Shown here one piece after another: positions 5,031-5,377 of a DNA stretch of 5,377 nucleotides; the first letter of the stretch is position 1, and each line of letters begins with the position of its first letter. The stretch lies in NCBI GenBank assembly GCA_023442215.1, contig JAEZMP010000260.1, positions 1-5,377 of the forward strand, read 5' to 3'. This DNA comes from Pseudomonadota bacterium (lineage in GTDB: Bacteria > Pseudomonadota > Alphaproteobacteria > Rhizobiales > Segnochrobactraceae). Below the pieces are notes generated by a model. That model saw only the letters and a list, made by a program, of their open reading frames with translations. It searched no databases and had not been told where the DNA came from. Position numbers and translations under genes: made by a program.

Positions 5031-5377
5031 ATGCCGCCGTCCGCCTCCGTCTCTCCCTTTGCCCGTATCGCGCTCGCGGCCATGCTCGCGTTCGGCCTTG
5101 CCGGCTGCGACACGCTGTCGAGCCTGAACCCGTTCAATCCGAAGCAGACGCCGCTGCCCGGGACGCGCGTCGACGTGTTCACCAGCGACGATGCGCTGGC
5201 GAGCGCGTCCCAGACCCGCTCTTCAGCGACCATCAGCGCCGCACAGTCCAATGCCGACTGGCCGAACGCCGGCGGCCCCGCGAACAACAATCCGGGCAAC
5301 GTCTCGTTCTCCGGCTCCGGCGGGCGGGCGTGGAGCTCGACCGTGATGGGCGGCAGCGTCGGCACCAACTGGCTTGC
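5031..5377 (+). CDS. bamB: Outer membrane protein assembly factor BamB, N-terminal part (3' end outside window)
   Basis: BamB is a lipoprotein beta-propeller of the BAM complex, which folds beta-barrel proteins into the outer membrane. Seen: 115 complete codons before the window edge. There is a signal peptide, residues 1-25, with lipobox LAGC at 23-26, so Cys26 should be lipidated. Then comes PLPGTRVDVF at 41-50, the usual LPGxRxxV segment. A Ser/Ala/Asn-rich linker follows, and WPNAGGPANNNPGN at 77-90 opens the first propeller repeat. The PQQ-like WD repeats themselves would lie beyond the edge. Start: GAGGG at 5021-5025 is five bases before ATG 5031; an in-frame ATG at 5016 would add MPRDL but lacks a ribosome site. 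The residue after Cys26 is Asp, which in E. coli would signal inner-membrane retention. Position after a YfgM-like gene matches the known yfgM-bamB-der order, supporting the call. Other PQQ-repeat lipoproteins are the alternative. Confidence 0.87.
   Translation, partial: MPPSASVSPFARIALAAMLAFGLAGCDTLSSLNPFNPKQTPLPGTRVDVFTSDDALASASQTRSSATISAAQSNADWPNAGGPANNNPGNVSFSGSGGRAWSSTVMGGSVGTNWL

Overview
This is ordinary, high-GC, protein-coding chromosome. It is most likely from an alphaproteobacterium, probably Hyphomicrobiales/Rhizobiales-like. The evidence is the GC-rich third codon positions and the gene order. cobS and cobT diverge from each other, cobS is followed by a DUF1289 gene and a membrane-anchored protease-like gene, and an NnrU-family gene precedes a TPR membrane protein and bamB. 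I recall all of these as recurrent alphaproteobacterial arrangements. The assignment rests on recognised protein motifs and remembered synteny, not on a search.

Left arm (1-1494, all minus strand). cobS (cobalamin synthase; cobV in the Pseudomonas denitrificans scheme) is read leftward. Four bases later comes a small four-cysteine DUF1289 gene. After a 118-base gap comes the N-terminal part of a three-helix membrane protein that runs off the left edge, probably a TIGR02281-type retropepsin-like aspartic protease. The divergent spacer (1495-1740) separates cobS from cobT. It holds a 17-base tandem duplication over the cobS start, a group of similar 10-base direct repeats and a doubtful mini-ORF. 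I see no B12-box or cobalamin riboswitch core in it.

Right arm (1741-5377, all plus strand). cobT (NaMN:DMB phosphoribosyltransferase; cobU in the P. denitrificans scheme) is followed by an AT-rich spacer of about 180 bases. That spacer carries a candidate promoter and a nested dyad just before an Lrp/AsnC regulator. Then come an NnrU-family polytopic membrane protein, a single-pass TPR protein of the YfgM type, and the 5' third or so of bamB, a lipoprotein of outer-membrane protein assembly, cut by the right edge.

How the genes work together: CobT activates dimethylbenzimidazole to alpha-ribazole phosphate, and CobS joins the lower ligand to adenosylcobinamide-GDP, so the divergent pair supplies the last steps of nucleotide-loop assembly of B12. 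The TPR protein and BamB fit the periplasmic/outer-membrane protein biogenesis cluster (yfgM-bamB-der in enterobacteria). The Lrp regulator's target is unknown apart from probable autoregulation.

No stretch over 300 bases lacks a gene; the longest is the 246-base cobS-cobT spacer. I found no RNA genes, mobile elements, CRISPR arrays or clear intrinsic terminators. I do not see a new biological system here. The most worthwhile oddities are the cobS start inside a tandem repeat, the dyad before lrp, and the Asp after the BamB lipobox cysteine.
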